Below are positions 25,060-33,546 of a stretch of 64,000 nt of DNA, piece by piece. How positions within the stretch are numbered: position 1 is the stretch's first letter; every line of letters begins with the position of its first letter. The stretch is from NCBI RefSeq assembly GCF_000452705.1, contig NZ_CP007014.1:4341501-4405500 (forward strand). Reading direction: 5' to 3'. Source of the DNA: Pseudomonas syringae CC1557 (GTDB lineage Bacteria > Pseudomonadota > Gammaproteobacteria > Pseudomonadales > Pseudomonadaceae). The position numbers were made by a program, and so were the translations under genes. The notes under the pieces were generated by a model that saw nothing but the letters and a program-made list of their open reading frames with translations, was not told where the DNA came from and did not search any database.

Positions 25060-28000
25060 GTGCAGGCACCCACGGTAAACCGGAAAAACGGAAACGTTAT
25101 TCAGACACAGGCGGCAGCGGACCTTCGTAACAGCTGCGACCTGCAGCAACGAAATGAACAGCCAACCCAGCGCTCTTCACTCTCGCTGGGGAGTGTGGGA
25201 AAACGGATGCTGAAAAGCGTCGGCAAAGTGTTTCAAAAATCCAGAGCACCGCAGCAGGCAGCGGCCAGACCGCCCAGCACCAAAAATGCCTCAAGCTCAC
25301 GCCCTCTTCCCAATAATCATGAGACCGCAAAAAACGCCCCCCGTGAATCTCGTCTGGCGGCCACCGCCCGGAATAACCGCCATGTCAGGTTTGACATTCC
25401 GGGAGAGCGCCTGGAACGCACCACCTCTGTCGAAATGTCTGCAGTGCCGATGACTGATACTGATGAAGAAGCGACAGCCAACGCTGTTCGCGAATCCCTA
25501 CTTCCCGGTAGCCGCCTGCAAGGGCCCGACGGCACGCGCCGGTCATTTCTGGCCACCCGGCCAAACGAGGCAAGCAGCTCCGGAACCAAAGTCGGCGATT
25601 CCGATGAGCCGGCACAAGGTCCACGCCTGAGACGTAGTGATGGCGGTCGTTTCGAACTGAAAGATGAACAGTTGGTACGCAACGCCCAGCCACAAGGCAC
25701 TGTCCATCTGGATGCCAAAGGCAGGCCCGACTTCTCCACGTTCAACACGCCTGGCCTTGCCCCGTTACTGGACTCCATTCTCGCTAACTCCAAACAAACC
25801 TACCTGGCCCATGAAAGCAAACACGGCGTACATGGGCACCAGCTGCTAGAAGCAAATGGGCACCTTCTGCATCTGGCGCAGGACGACAGCTCGCTGGCGT
25901 TGATTCGCAGCAGTACCGAAGCACTGAATACAGAAGGAAAAAAACCGCTGGCTGTGCGCATGGAGCGCGAAGACAGCCATATTCATATCGAAACCGGCAG
26001 TGGGCGAAACAGTCTGGAATTGCCCGGAAAAGCCCACATGGCTCATATCACCAGCGTTCTTCTCAGCCACGATGGCGGGCGTCTGCGTGTGCACGAAGAC
26101 CGGTTGTATCAATTCGATCCGATCAGCGCCCGCTGGAAGGAACCGGAAGGGATGGAAGGCATCGCGTTCAATAGTCTGACCACAGGCGGTAACGGCTCAG
26201 TCTATGCGAAAAGTGACGACGTCCTGGTGGACCTGTCGAGTCCGTTCATGCCGCACGTAGAAGTCAAAGACTTGCAGTCATTTTCGGTGGCACCGGACAA
26301 CAGAGCAGCATTGCTCAGTGGCACAGACGCTCAGGCTATCCTGCTGACTGACATGAGCCCGGTGATTGGCGGGCTGACCCCGAAAAGAACAAAGGTACTT
26401 GAACTGGATAGCGGCAAGGCGCAGGCGGCAGCGGTCGGCCTGAGCGCTGCCAAGCTGTTTGTCGCAGATACTCAGGGCAGACTTTACAGTGCGGACCGCA
26501 GCGCGTTTGACAGCGAAGACCCGCAATTGAAGCTCATGCCAGAACTGGAAAGCTTCCAGTTGGCAGACCTGCCTCTTGGCGGCCACAACCGCGTCACCGG
26601 ATTCATCAGTGGAGACGACGGCCGCATTCATGCGTTGATCAAGAATCGTCAGGGCGAGGTTCACTCGCATGCTCTCGACGAACAGGGCTCAACGCTGGAA
26701 AGCGGCTGGAACCTGACCAATGCCCTGGTGCTGGACAATACTCGGGGACTGAATGTACCCGCTGCACCAGACGCCGCTGACCGACTTAACCTGGATCGTG
26801 CGGGCCTGGTCGGTATCAGCGACGGGCGTATTCAGCGCTGGGATGCAACGCCAGAATGCTGGAAAGACGCCGGCATCAAGGACATTGATCGCCTGCAACG
26901 GGGTGCCGACAGCAACGCTTATGTGCTCAAGGGCGGCAAAATTCACAAGCTGACAGTGACTCCCGAACACCCCAATATGGCGTTCGATCACAACACGGCC
27001 CTGGCCCAGACGGCACGCTCGACCAAAGTCGCAATGGGCAAGGAAATCGAAGGTCTGGATGACCGCGTGATCACCGCCTTTGCGATGGTCAGCGACAAGC
27101 GATTTGTCGCACTCGATGAACAGAACAGGCTGACCGCGCACAGCAAGGATCACAAACCGGTCACGTTGGAAATTCCCGGACTGGAAGGCGAAATCAAGAG
27201 CCTGTCGCTGGATGAGAAGCACAACCTGTATGCACTCACCAGCAGCGGTGCGCTCTTCAGCCTGTCCAGAGAAGCCTGGCAATCGATAAAACTGGGCGAC
27301 CAGCTGCGAGCCCGCTGGACGTCGGTTGCCGCCCCTGACGGGCAACCGGTCAAAGCGCTTTTCAGCAATGATGACAACCTACTGAGCGCCCAGATCGAGA
27401 ACGCCGAAGGCCTGGGCCTCATGCAGCTCAAAGCCGGCAAATGGCAACCTTTCGAGCAGCGCAAGGTAGAAGAAAATGGCTTGAACGATGTGCATTCCAG
27501 AATCACAGGTTCCAACAAGACCTGGCGAATTCCAAAAACCGGGCTGACCGCCAGGCTGGACGTCAACGTGCTGGGGCGCAGCGGCATGGAGAAAAGCAAG
27601 AAAGTCAGCTCCAGCGAATTCATACGCGCCAACATCTACAAAAACACCGCAGAAAAGCCCCGCTGGATGAAGAACGTCGGCAACCATGTTCAGCATCGCT
27701 ACCATGGTCGCGTAGGCCTGAAAGAGGTTTATGAAAGCGAGTCGATTCTGTTCAAGCAACTGGAACTGATGCATGAGTCGGGAGGAACGCCACCGGCGCC
27801 AGGCAAAGACCTGAAAGCGCGCATTGCCGCACTGGAATCAAAACTGGGACCTGAGGGCGCCCAGATGCTCAAAGAACTGGAGGCTCTACGCGACGAGCTG
27901 GAAAGCCACAGCTATACAGCGCTGATGTCTATTGGTCAGAGCTACGGCAAAGTGAAAAACCTCAGACAGCAGGATGGCATTCTCAATCAGCACGGAGAGC

Positions 28001-30345
28001 TGGCCAAGCCATCGGTACGTACCCAATTTGGCAAAAAACTTGCTGATCTGGGCGAGAAGCTCAATTTCAAAAGCTCTGGGCATGATTGGGTCAAGGAGCT
28101 TCAGGACGCGTTGAACCAGGTAGCTCCGTCTGCTGAAAACCCCACCGGGAAATTGCTCGGCACGCTCAAGTACCAGGGCCTGAAACTCAGCCACCGGAAA
28201 GCCAACATACCTTTAGGCCAGCAACGTGATGCCAGCGAAGAGCATGGTTTGACCAAAGCGCGTCTCGCTCTGGATCTGGTCACACTGAAAAACCTTGGCG
28301 CACTTCTTGACCAGGTCGAGCAGCTGCCGCCGCAAAGCGACATACGCCCACTACAAAAGAAGCTGACCACGCTACGGGATGTGGCTTACGGCGAAAACCC
28401 GGTCAAGGTGGTAACCGACATGGGCTTTACCGACAACGCAGCGCTGGAAAGCGGCTATGACTCCGTAAAAACGTTCCTGAAGTCGTTCAAAAAAGCTGAC
28501 CATGCCGTCAGCGTCAATATGCGCGCAGCCACAGGCAGCAAAGACCAGATCGAGCTTGCCGACAAATTCAAGAGCATGCTCAAGCAGCTGGAGCATGGCG
28601 ACGATGAAATCGGTCTGCAGCGCAGCTACGGACTTAACCTCACCAGCCCGTTTGCCATTCTTGCCGACAAGGCAACGGGCCCCTGGCCAACGGCAGGTGC
28701 CACCGGCAACCGTAATTACATACTCAATGCCGAGCGTTGCGAGGGTGGCATCACCCTGTACCTGATAAGCGAAGCCGCGGGGAACGTGAGTGGCGGTGTC
28801 GGGGGCGGCAAGGACTACTGGCCGGGATTTTTTGCCGAAAACCACCCGGCAATCAGCGTTGATGTCGGTCACAACCGCACGCTGACTCCCAACTTTCGGC
28901 TGGGTGTGGACCTGACCGCCACAGCCGCTGCCAGCCAACGTGCGGGCGTGGTTTTCAATGTTCCGGACGAAGACATCGACGGGTTCGTCGACGACCTGTT
29001 CGAAGGCAAACTGAATCCGCTGCAAGTGCTGAAAAAAGCAGTGGACCATGAAGCCTATGAGGCTCGCCGATTCACGTTTGATATCACGGCGGGCGGAACA
29101 GCCGACCTGCGCGCAGGCATCAACCTGACCCCGGATAAAAGCCCGACAGCCGACCCTGACAGCGACTCGTTCTCTGCGGTGGTACGCGCAGGCTTCGCTG
29201 CAAACATCACCGTTAATCTAATGACCTACACCGATTATTCACTGACCCAGAAGAACGACAAGACTGAATTGCGTGAAGGCGGCAAGAACCGCCCGCGCTT
29301 TCTCAACAACGCGACGGTTGGTGGGCAGCTTCGTGCTCAGATCGGCGGCACCCACACAGCCCCCACAGGCACGCCCGCCTCCGCTCCAGGGCCGACAGCC
29401 GCCTCACAATCAGCCGCCAACAACATGGGCGTGGCGGCCAACCTCAGCGTGGAGGCAAGAACCGTCAAGCGGGTCAAGTTTCGTTACAACGTAGCCAAAC
29501 CGATAACCGCCGAAGGTTTGAGCAAGCTGTCCAAGAGCCTTGGCAATGCATTCAATGACAACACGACCAAAGCAAAACTGGCAGAACTGGCCGATCCGCT
29601 GAACGCACGCTACACCGGCAAGAGTCAGACGCAAGCCATTCAGGCACAACTCGACGGACTCAAGGAGCTTTTTGCCGACATACCCTCGCAGAATGTTAAC
29701 GACGAGCAGTACAAGGCGTTACGCGATTTGAAACGCGCGGCAGTCGAACAGGAAGCATCCGTCAACAAGCACAGCGTGCTGGACAACGCACGTTTTGAAA
29801 CCAGCAAAACCAACCTCTCCGGCCTGAGCAGTGAAAGCATACTCACCAAAATCATGAGCTCAGTGCGCGAAGTGAGCGCCCCGGGCAACGCGGCAAGGGT
29901 TGCCGAATTCATGCGCCAGGACCCGAAACTCAGCGCCATGCTCAAGGAAATGGAGAACAGCATAGGGACGTTGGCACGCGTGCGGCTGGAACCGAAGGAT
30001 TCATTGATCGACAAAATCGACGAAGGTAGCCGCGACGGCACAATGACCCAAAGCGATCTCTCTTCCCTTCTGGAGGACCACAACCAGATGCGCATCAAAC
30101 GGCTGGTGGTATTTCACACCGCGACTCAAGCTGAAAACTTTACCTCGCCATCACCCTTGATCAGCTATAACAGTGGGGCAAATATGAGCGTTAACAAAAC
30201 GCTTGGGCGCATTAACTTCATTTATGGTGCAGACCAGGACAAGCCCATCGGCTATACGTTTGACGGGGAGCTGTCACGGCCTTCGGCAGAGCTGAAAACG
30301 GCTGCTGCGGAGTTGAAAAAAGCAGGATTCGAGCTGAAAAGCTGA
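25060..30345 (+). CDS. avrE1: AvrE1, large AvrE/DspE-family type III effector
   Basis: This 1761-residue effector belongs to the AvrE/DspE/WtsE superfamily, which causes water-soaking and suppresses plant defence; recent work shows family members form water/solute channels in plant membranes. The N-terminus is disordered and Ser/Pro/Gln-rich with the segment SLGSVGKRMLKSVGKVFQKS typical of AvrE; a beta-propeller-like middle and a Gly-rich C-terminal region follow. The start is GTG at 25060 with AAGGAG 7 nt upstream; the longer open frame to 24841 crosses the avrE1 and hrpH promoters and is not used. The chaperone ShcE is encoded just downstream on the other strand. Confidence 0.97.
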   Translation: MQAPTVNRKNGNVIQTQAAADLRNSCDLQQRNEQPTQRSSLSLGSVGKRMLKSVGKVFQKSRAPQQAAARPPSTKNASSSRPLPNNHETAKNAPRESRLAATARNNRHVRFDIPGERLERTTSVEMSAVPMTDTDEEATANAVRESLLPGSRLQGPDGTRRSFLATRPNEASSSGTKVGDSDEPAQGPRLRRSDGGRFELKDEQLVRNAQPQGTVHLDAKGRPDFSTFNTPGLAPLLDSILANSKQTYLAHESKHGVHGHQLLEANGHLLHLAQDDSSLALIRSSTEALNTEGKKPLAVRMEREDSHIHIETGSGRNSLELPGKAHMAHITSVLLSHDGGRLRVHEDRLYQFDPISARWKEPEGMEGIAFNSLTTGGNGSVYAKSDDVLVDLSSPFMPHVEVKDLQSFSVAPDNRAALLSGTDAQAILLTDMSPVIGGLTPKRTKVLELDSGKAQAAAVGLSAAKLFVADTQGRLYSADRSAFDSEDPQLKLMPELESFQLADLPLGGHNRVTGFISGDDGRIHALIKNRQGEVHSHALDEQGSTLESGWNLTNALVLDNTRGLNVPAAPDAADRLNLDRAGLVGISDGRIQRWDATPECWKDAGIKDIDRLQRGADSNAYVLKGGKIHKLTVTPEHPNMAFDHNTALAQTARSTKVAMGKEIEGLDDRVITAFAMVSDKRFVALDEQNRLTAHSKDHKPVTLEIPGLEGEIKSLSLDEKHNLYALTSSGALFSLSREAWQSIKLGDQLRARWTSVAAPDGQPVKALFSNDDNLLSAQIENAEGLGLMQLKAGKWQPFEQRKVEENGLNDVHSRITGSNKTWRIPKTGLTARLDVNVLGRSGMEKSKKVSSSEFIRANIYKNTAEKPRWMKNVGNHVQHRYHGRVGLKEVYESESILFKQLELMHESGGTPPAPGKDLKARIAALESKLGPEGAQMLKELEALRDELESHSYTALMSIGQSYGKVKNLRQQDGILNQHGELAKPSVRTQFGKKLADLGEKLNFKSSGHDWVKELQDALNQVAPSAENPTGKLLGTLKYQGLKLSHRKANIPLGQQRDASEEHGLTKARLALDLVTLKNLGALLDQVEQLPPQSDIRPLQKKLTTLRDVAYGENPVKVVTDMGFTDNAALESGYDSVKTFLKSFKKADHAVSVNMRAATGSKDQIELADKFKSMLKQLEHGDDEIGLQRSYGLNLTSPFAILADKATGPWPTAGATGNRNYILNAERCEGGITLYLISEAAGNVSGGVGGGKDYWPGFFAENHPAISVDVGHNRTLTPNFRLGVDLTATAAASQRAGVVFNVPDEDIDGFVDDLFEGKLNPLQVLKKAVDHEAYEARRFTFDITAGGTADLRAGINLTPDKSPTADPDSDSFSAVVRAGFAANITVNLMTYTDYSLTQKNDKTELREGGKNRPRFLNNATVGGQLRAQIGGTHTAPTGTPASAPGPTAASQSAANNMGVAANLSVEARTVKRVKFRYNVAKPITAEGLSKLSKSLGNAFNDNTTKAKLAELADPLNARYTGKSQTQAIQAQLDGLKELFADIPSQNVNDEQYKALRDLKRAAVEQEASVNKHSVLDNARFETSKTNLSGLSSESILTKIMSSVREVSAPGNAARVAEFMRQDPKLSAMLKEMENSIGTLARVRLEPKDSLIDKIDEGSRDGTMTQSDLSSLLEDHNQMRIKRLVVFHTATQAENFTSPSPLISYNSGANMSVNKTLGRINFIYGADQDKPIGYTFDGELSRPSAELKTAAAELKKAGFELKS

Positions 30346-30363
30346 CATTGATACATCTGAAAG

Positions 30364-30387
30364 CGCCGCCTTGAAGCGGCGTTTTTT
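30364..30387 (+). terminator. Rho-independent terminator of avrE1
   Basis: CGCCGC (30364-30369) pairs with GCGGCG (30376-30381), followed by six T. It lies 19 bp after the avrE1 stop, in the 44-bp gap with the converging shcE. Confidence 0.9.
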
Positions 30388-30389
30388 AT

Positions 30390-30779
30390 TCAGGCGTTTA
30401 GAAACGTACGTGCCTCACGTGCCTGAGAAATAAAACCACGCGTCACGTCACAGAATGCGGACTCATCGAGCGCCACCAGCTCACGTTGTGCACACAGGCG
30501 CACATCGCCTTGATCGACGGCAAACCAGCAACCGTGCAGGCGGGCGACGTCGAAGTTCAGGCTCAGCAAACGCTGTAAATCGGCAGAGCGCTCCGGGCAG
30601 CGCCCTACACGACAATGAAAGATGACCATCTCGCTGTGCTCGGGCAACTCGATGACCGCAGCTTCGTTATCCTGGCCGTCGTACAGCGCGCACACGCCGT
30701 TCTGCAGGGTCAGCGAGATCCCGAGCTGTGCCCCCAACGAGCTGATCATGCGGGAGAAATCGGGTGGCGACGTTCTCAT
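30390..30779 (-). CDS. shcE: ShcE (AvrF), type III chaperone for AvrE1
   Basis: This 129-residue acidic CesT-type chaperone binds the AvrE N-terminus and supports its stability and delivery. Family segments visible are RMISSLGAQLGISL, NGVCALYD and HCRVGRCPE, all typical of AvrF/DspF. It converges on avrE1 and has its own hrp box on the minus strand. Confidence 0.95.
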   Translation of the reverse strand: MRTSPPDFSRMISSLGAQLGISLTLQNGVCALYDGQDNEAAVIELPEHSEMVIFHCRVGRCPERSADLQRLLSLNFDVARLHGCWFAVDQGDVRLCAQRELVALDESAFCDVTRGFISQAREARTFLNA

Positions 30780-30819
30780 CGTTATAGTCCTTTAAGGAAA
30801 GCCGAAGCTGGCCAGGCAC

Positions 30820-30847
30820 TGAGTGGCGTTTAAGCCACAACAGTTCC
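30820..30847 (-). promoter_or_regulatory. hrp box of shcE (variant)
   Basis: On the minus strand GGAACT (30847-30842), a 15-nt spacer and CCACTCA (30826-30820). The -35 element departs from GGAACC at its last base. It lies 41 nt before the shcE start. Confidence 0.85.
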
Positions 30848-30875
30848 TTTGGGATCAGTCATTTCTCCACACCAC

Positions 30876-30903
30876 GGAACCAGATCAGAAACACGACCAC
30901 ACA
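30876..30903 (+). promoter_or_regulatory. hrp box of the unnamed effector candidate
   Basis: GGAACC (30876-30881), a 15-nt spacer and CCACACA (30897-30903). It lies 28 bp from the oppositely oriented shcE box and 73 nt before the chosen start at 30977. Confidence 0.93.
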
Positions 30904-30976
30904 CCGGAGGTTGATGGAAGCGGTAACTCAGGAGAGCTCGTTCGTCATACGCATCGCGTCTACCCGGAGACTCATT

Positions 30977-31741
30977 ATGTTTAATAGAATTTCGTCCAGT
31001 TTTCATAACTATGGCAGCTCAAGCACGTCTGAAACCTCGCGAGCGTCTGGCGCGACGAGTGTTTCCAACTTGTCTTCTGCAACGCTTGGCTACACAGCTG
31101 CGTTCAAATCGAACCCGGAACGCTTTCTTAGAGACCACACTATCGATGCCAGGCACGTGTTAAAAATGGGAGATCGCCTGACCGATGAGCTGTTGAGCAA
31201 CACGATTAAACAGGGCCACTTCGCATTGGTTCACGATGCTGATACCGGCAACTTTATACTGACCCACGTGAATGCTGCGAGTGCTGCTGATCGAGCAAAA
31301 GTTATTCATGCCCACTGGATACCGTTCAAAAGCGGAAATTCTACCCCGGGCTATGTGGACATTCCCAAAGACCCTCGGTATGCCACCGAGCAGGATTCGG
31401 CGCCGTTTGCCTTTACGCCAGGCATGAATGGTTGCTCGATCGAAGTCAGGGAGCACCCCAATAACGAGGCCTACATGCGTGTGTTCCATAACCAGCACCC
31501 GGAGAGCAGTACAGTAAATCGCCTGGTCAGCGCCATATCGGGCGACAAGATCAGCTCCTTCGACGCTGACGACTACCACGATGAGGACTCCAGAGCGCCC
31601 GTGGCCTTCAACATGATGCATTTCGACAGGAACTCAGTGAACTGGAAGTTTATAGGCCAGTCCCTCGAGTTCGATCCGTACAACAATCAGCGGCTGAGCA
31701 GGTCCAGAGCTGGAATAAGTACCAAAGACGCCACCGACTGA
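30977..31741 (+). CDS. Unrecognised HrpL-regulated candidate type III effector
   Basis: I do not recognise this 254-residue protein as a named Hop family. It has its own consensus hrp box, lies between shcE and hrpW1, and its first 40 residues are very Ser-rich with few acidic residues, as in Pseudomonas T3SS export signals. The body (about 45-235) is soluble. A GCS motif at Cys153 followed by His171 and His174 recalls the Cys-His arrangement of CNF/BLF1/CheD-type glutamine deamidases, but this is inference without alignment. The ATG at 30977 has GGAG 7 nt upstream and is preferred to the ATG at 30914. No separate chaperone gene is adjacent. Confidence 0.85.
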   Translation: MFNRISSSFHNYGSSSTSETSRASGATSVSNLSSATLGYTAAFKSNPERFLRDHTIDARHVLKMGDRLTDELLSNTIKQGHFALVHDADTGNFILTHVNAASAADRAKVIHAHWIPFKSGNSTPGYVDIPKDPRYATEQDSAPFAFTPGMNGCSIEVREHPNNEAYMRVFHNQHPESSTVNRLVSAISGDKISSFDADDYHDEDSRAPVAFNMMHFDRNSVNWKFIGQSLEFDPYNNQRLSRSRAGISTKDATD

Positions 31742-31879
31742 TCCAGCACCGCGTTATTCAATCCCCCTCGCTGTTTTTGCAGGGTGACTTCGGAAGTGTC
31801 GCGAAGTTGCCCTGTACTTTCACGACCCAAGCCATGCAGCAGCCTGTTCTGGCGCGGTCAGTTCAACCCGCTTTTTACC

Positions 31880-31912
31880 CTGTCTTCGAACAGCCAGTCT
31901 GTTCGAAGACAG
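31880..31912. repeat. Perfect 14-bp inverted repeat upstream of hrpW1
   Basis: CTGTCTTCGAACAG (31880-31893) pairs with CTGTTCGAAGACAG (31899-31912) around a 5-nt loop. It ends 21 bp before the hrpW1 hrp box. It may end the transcript of the upstream effector gene (no U-run follows) or be a protein site. Confidence 0.85.
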
Positions 31913-31933
31913 GTGACAAGTGCGGACCTGCCT

Positions 31934-31961
31934 GGAACTCATCGTCGCGCCCTGCCACTCA
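31934..31961 (+). promoter_or_regulatory. hrp box of hrpW1 (variant)
   Basis: GGAACT (31934-31939), a 15-nt spacer and CCACTCA (31955-31961). It has the same last-base change in the -35 element as the shcE box. Confidence 0.85.
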
Positions 31962-32085
31962 CTTCGAGCACCTTCAAGGCAACAGCCTCATCGACCTATA
32001 GAACCGACAGGGACGCGGCGAACATATCTGATAAACCCAGACCATGACGCCGGTTCATATGTCCACCCAATCGAGGTATAGCACT

Positions 32086-33285
32086 ATGAGCATCGGTATC
32101 CCCCCCGCCTCCTATCAACCCGTCTCGACTTCGCTGGATTTTTCGGCGCTGAAAGGCACAGGCGCGCAGCAAAACGCCTTGGCAGGGCAGAACGGTTCAG
32201 CAAATGTGGACGCTGAATCTCTGCTGTTCAGCAGCGACAAGCAGAAAGACGTCACCTTCGGCACATCAGACAGTACGGTGCAGAATCCGCAGGACAGCAG
32301 CAAGACCGGTGATAGCCAGTCCAATGTGGTCAAGCTGCTTAGCGCACTGATCATGTCCTTGCTGCAAATGCTCATGAATCCGATGAAAAAGCAGGACCCG
32401 AGTCAAGAACAGAATCGGGGGCAGGATCCGTATCAAGGCAATAACGGACTCGGAACTGCGCCATCGTCGGGCGGCGGCAGTGCGACTCCGCCCACAACAG
32501 GTCAGGCCCCTACTGATACACCGGCTTCCACAGGCGGCGATGAAGCGCCTTCCAATAAAGAAGGGACGCCGACCGGAAATGGCGATAACGGAACAACACC
32601 TTCTGGCACTGCGCAGCCAGCCGGGCCGCATGGCAGTTCAGGCACAGGTTCCGTGAGCACGCCCAAGGCATCCGGCGATCCGGTTGTTGTGAACCAGACC
32701 ATCAAAGTAGGCGCAGACGAGGTCTTCGACGGCAAGGGCCAGACCTTCACAGCAAGCAGTGCGCTGGGTAACGGAGACCAGGGCGAAAACCAGAAGCCAC
32801 TGTTCGAACTGGCTGAAGGCGCGACCTTGAAAAATGTGAACCTGGGTCAGAACGAAGCAGACGGCATCCACGTCAAAGCTGCCACCGGAGCTAAAGTCAC
32901 CATTGATAACTTGCATGCAGAAAACGTGGGTGAGGACCTGATCACCGTCAAGGGCGAAGGAGGCGCGAAGGTCACTAATCTGGACATCGAAAACAGCAGC
33001 GCCAAAGGTGCAGACGACAAGATCATCCAGCTCAACGCCAACACTCACTTGAACGTCGATGGTTTCAAAGCCGATGAGTTCGGTACGATGGTTCGCACCA
33101 ACGGCGGCAAGCAGTTTGACGATATGAGCATTGCGCTGAACGGTGTAGACGCTAACCACGGCAAGTTTGCTTTAGTGAAAAGCGACAGTGAGGATCTAAA
33201 ACTGGCCACGGCCAACATCGCCATGGCTGACGTGAAGCATGCCTATGACAAGACAAGGGCTTCTACCCAACACACAGAGCTTTGA
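32086..33285 (+). CDS. hrpW1: HrpW1, harpin with pectate lyase-like domain
   Basis: This 399-residue secreted two-domain protein has an N-terminal harpin part (about residues 1-110, with the segment KLLSALIMSLLQMLMNPMKKQ), a Gly/Pro/Thr/Ser linker (about 120-200) and a class III pectate lyase-like beta-helix domain (about 205-399, ending TRASTQHTEL). HrpW binds pectate and helps translocate effectors through plant cell walls. The ATG at 32086 begins MSIGIPPASYQP, the conserved HrpW start; upstream in-frame ATGs lie in the leader. The linker is shorter and less Gly-rich than in the DC3000 form. Confidence 0.96.
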   Translation: MSIGIPPASYQPVSTSLDFSALKGTGAQQNALAGQNGSANVDAESLLFSSDKQKDVTFGTSDSTVQNPQDSSKTGDSQSNVVKLLSALIMSLLQMLMNPMKKQDPSQEQNRGQDPYQGNNGLGTAPSSGGGSATPPTTGQAPTDTPASTGGDEAPSNKEGTPTGNGDNGTTPSGTAQPAGPHGSSGTGSVSTPKASGDPVVVNQTIKVGADEVFDGKGQTFTASSALGNGDQGENQKPLFELAEGATLKNVNLGQNEADGIHVKAATGAKVTIDNLHAENVGEDLITVKGEGGAKVTNLDIENSSAKGADDKIIQLNANTHLNVDGFKADEFGTMVRTNGGKQFDDMSIALNGVDANHGKFALVKSDSEDLKLATANIAMADVKHAYDKTRASTQHTEL

Positions 33286-33309
33286 CCAGATGCAAAAACT
33301 GGCCAAAGG

Positions 33310-33342
33310 AAGGGGGGCGTATTCTTGGGATACGCCCCCCTT
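33310..33342 (+). terminator. Terminator of hrpW1
   Basis: AAGGGGGGCGTAT (33310-33322) pairs perfectly with ATACGCCCCCCTT (33330-33342) around a 7-nt loop, 24 bp after the hrpW1 stop. Confidence 0.9.
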
Positions 33343-33401
33343 CTCGTTACAGGCAGCCTGTCGAAATGCTTATGGCCCATGACTGCCATAAACGATGGCA
33401 T

Positions 33402-33442
33402 GCGTCACAATTTTGAAGTGTTGTTTCAAGGCCATGTGACGC
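33402..33442. repeat. Inverted repeat upstream of the bestrophin gene
   Basis: GCGTCACA (33402-33409) and TGTGACGC (33435-33442) form an 8-bp perfect inverted repeat with a 25-nt spacer. The TGTGA/TCACA half-sites recall Crp/Vfr or Fnr-type operators, although the spacing is too wide for one dimer site. Confidence 0.5.
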
Positions 33443-33546
33443 CATGGAGAATTAAGCGAGCTTTAAGGCTGGGTGCGTAAGTTTGCAGCGTGACAGGTTC
33501 ATTGACCGCACACACCCTCTTCCACACCCGCAAAGGAGTGCCGAAA

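Larger units (their letters stand above)
31742..32085. other. Intergenic region between the effector candidate and hrpW1
   Basis: This 344-bp stretch holds a perfect 14-bp inverted repeat (31880-31912) and the hrpW1 hrp box (31934-31961). In-frame ATG codons at 32044 and 32059 lie in the hrpW1 leader and are probably not used. No other gene is visible. Confidence 0.7.
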
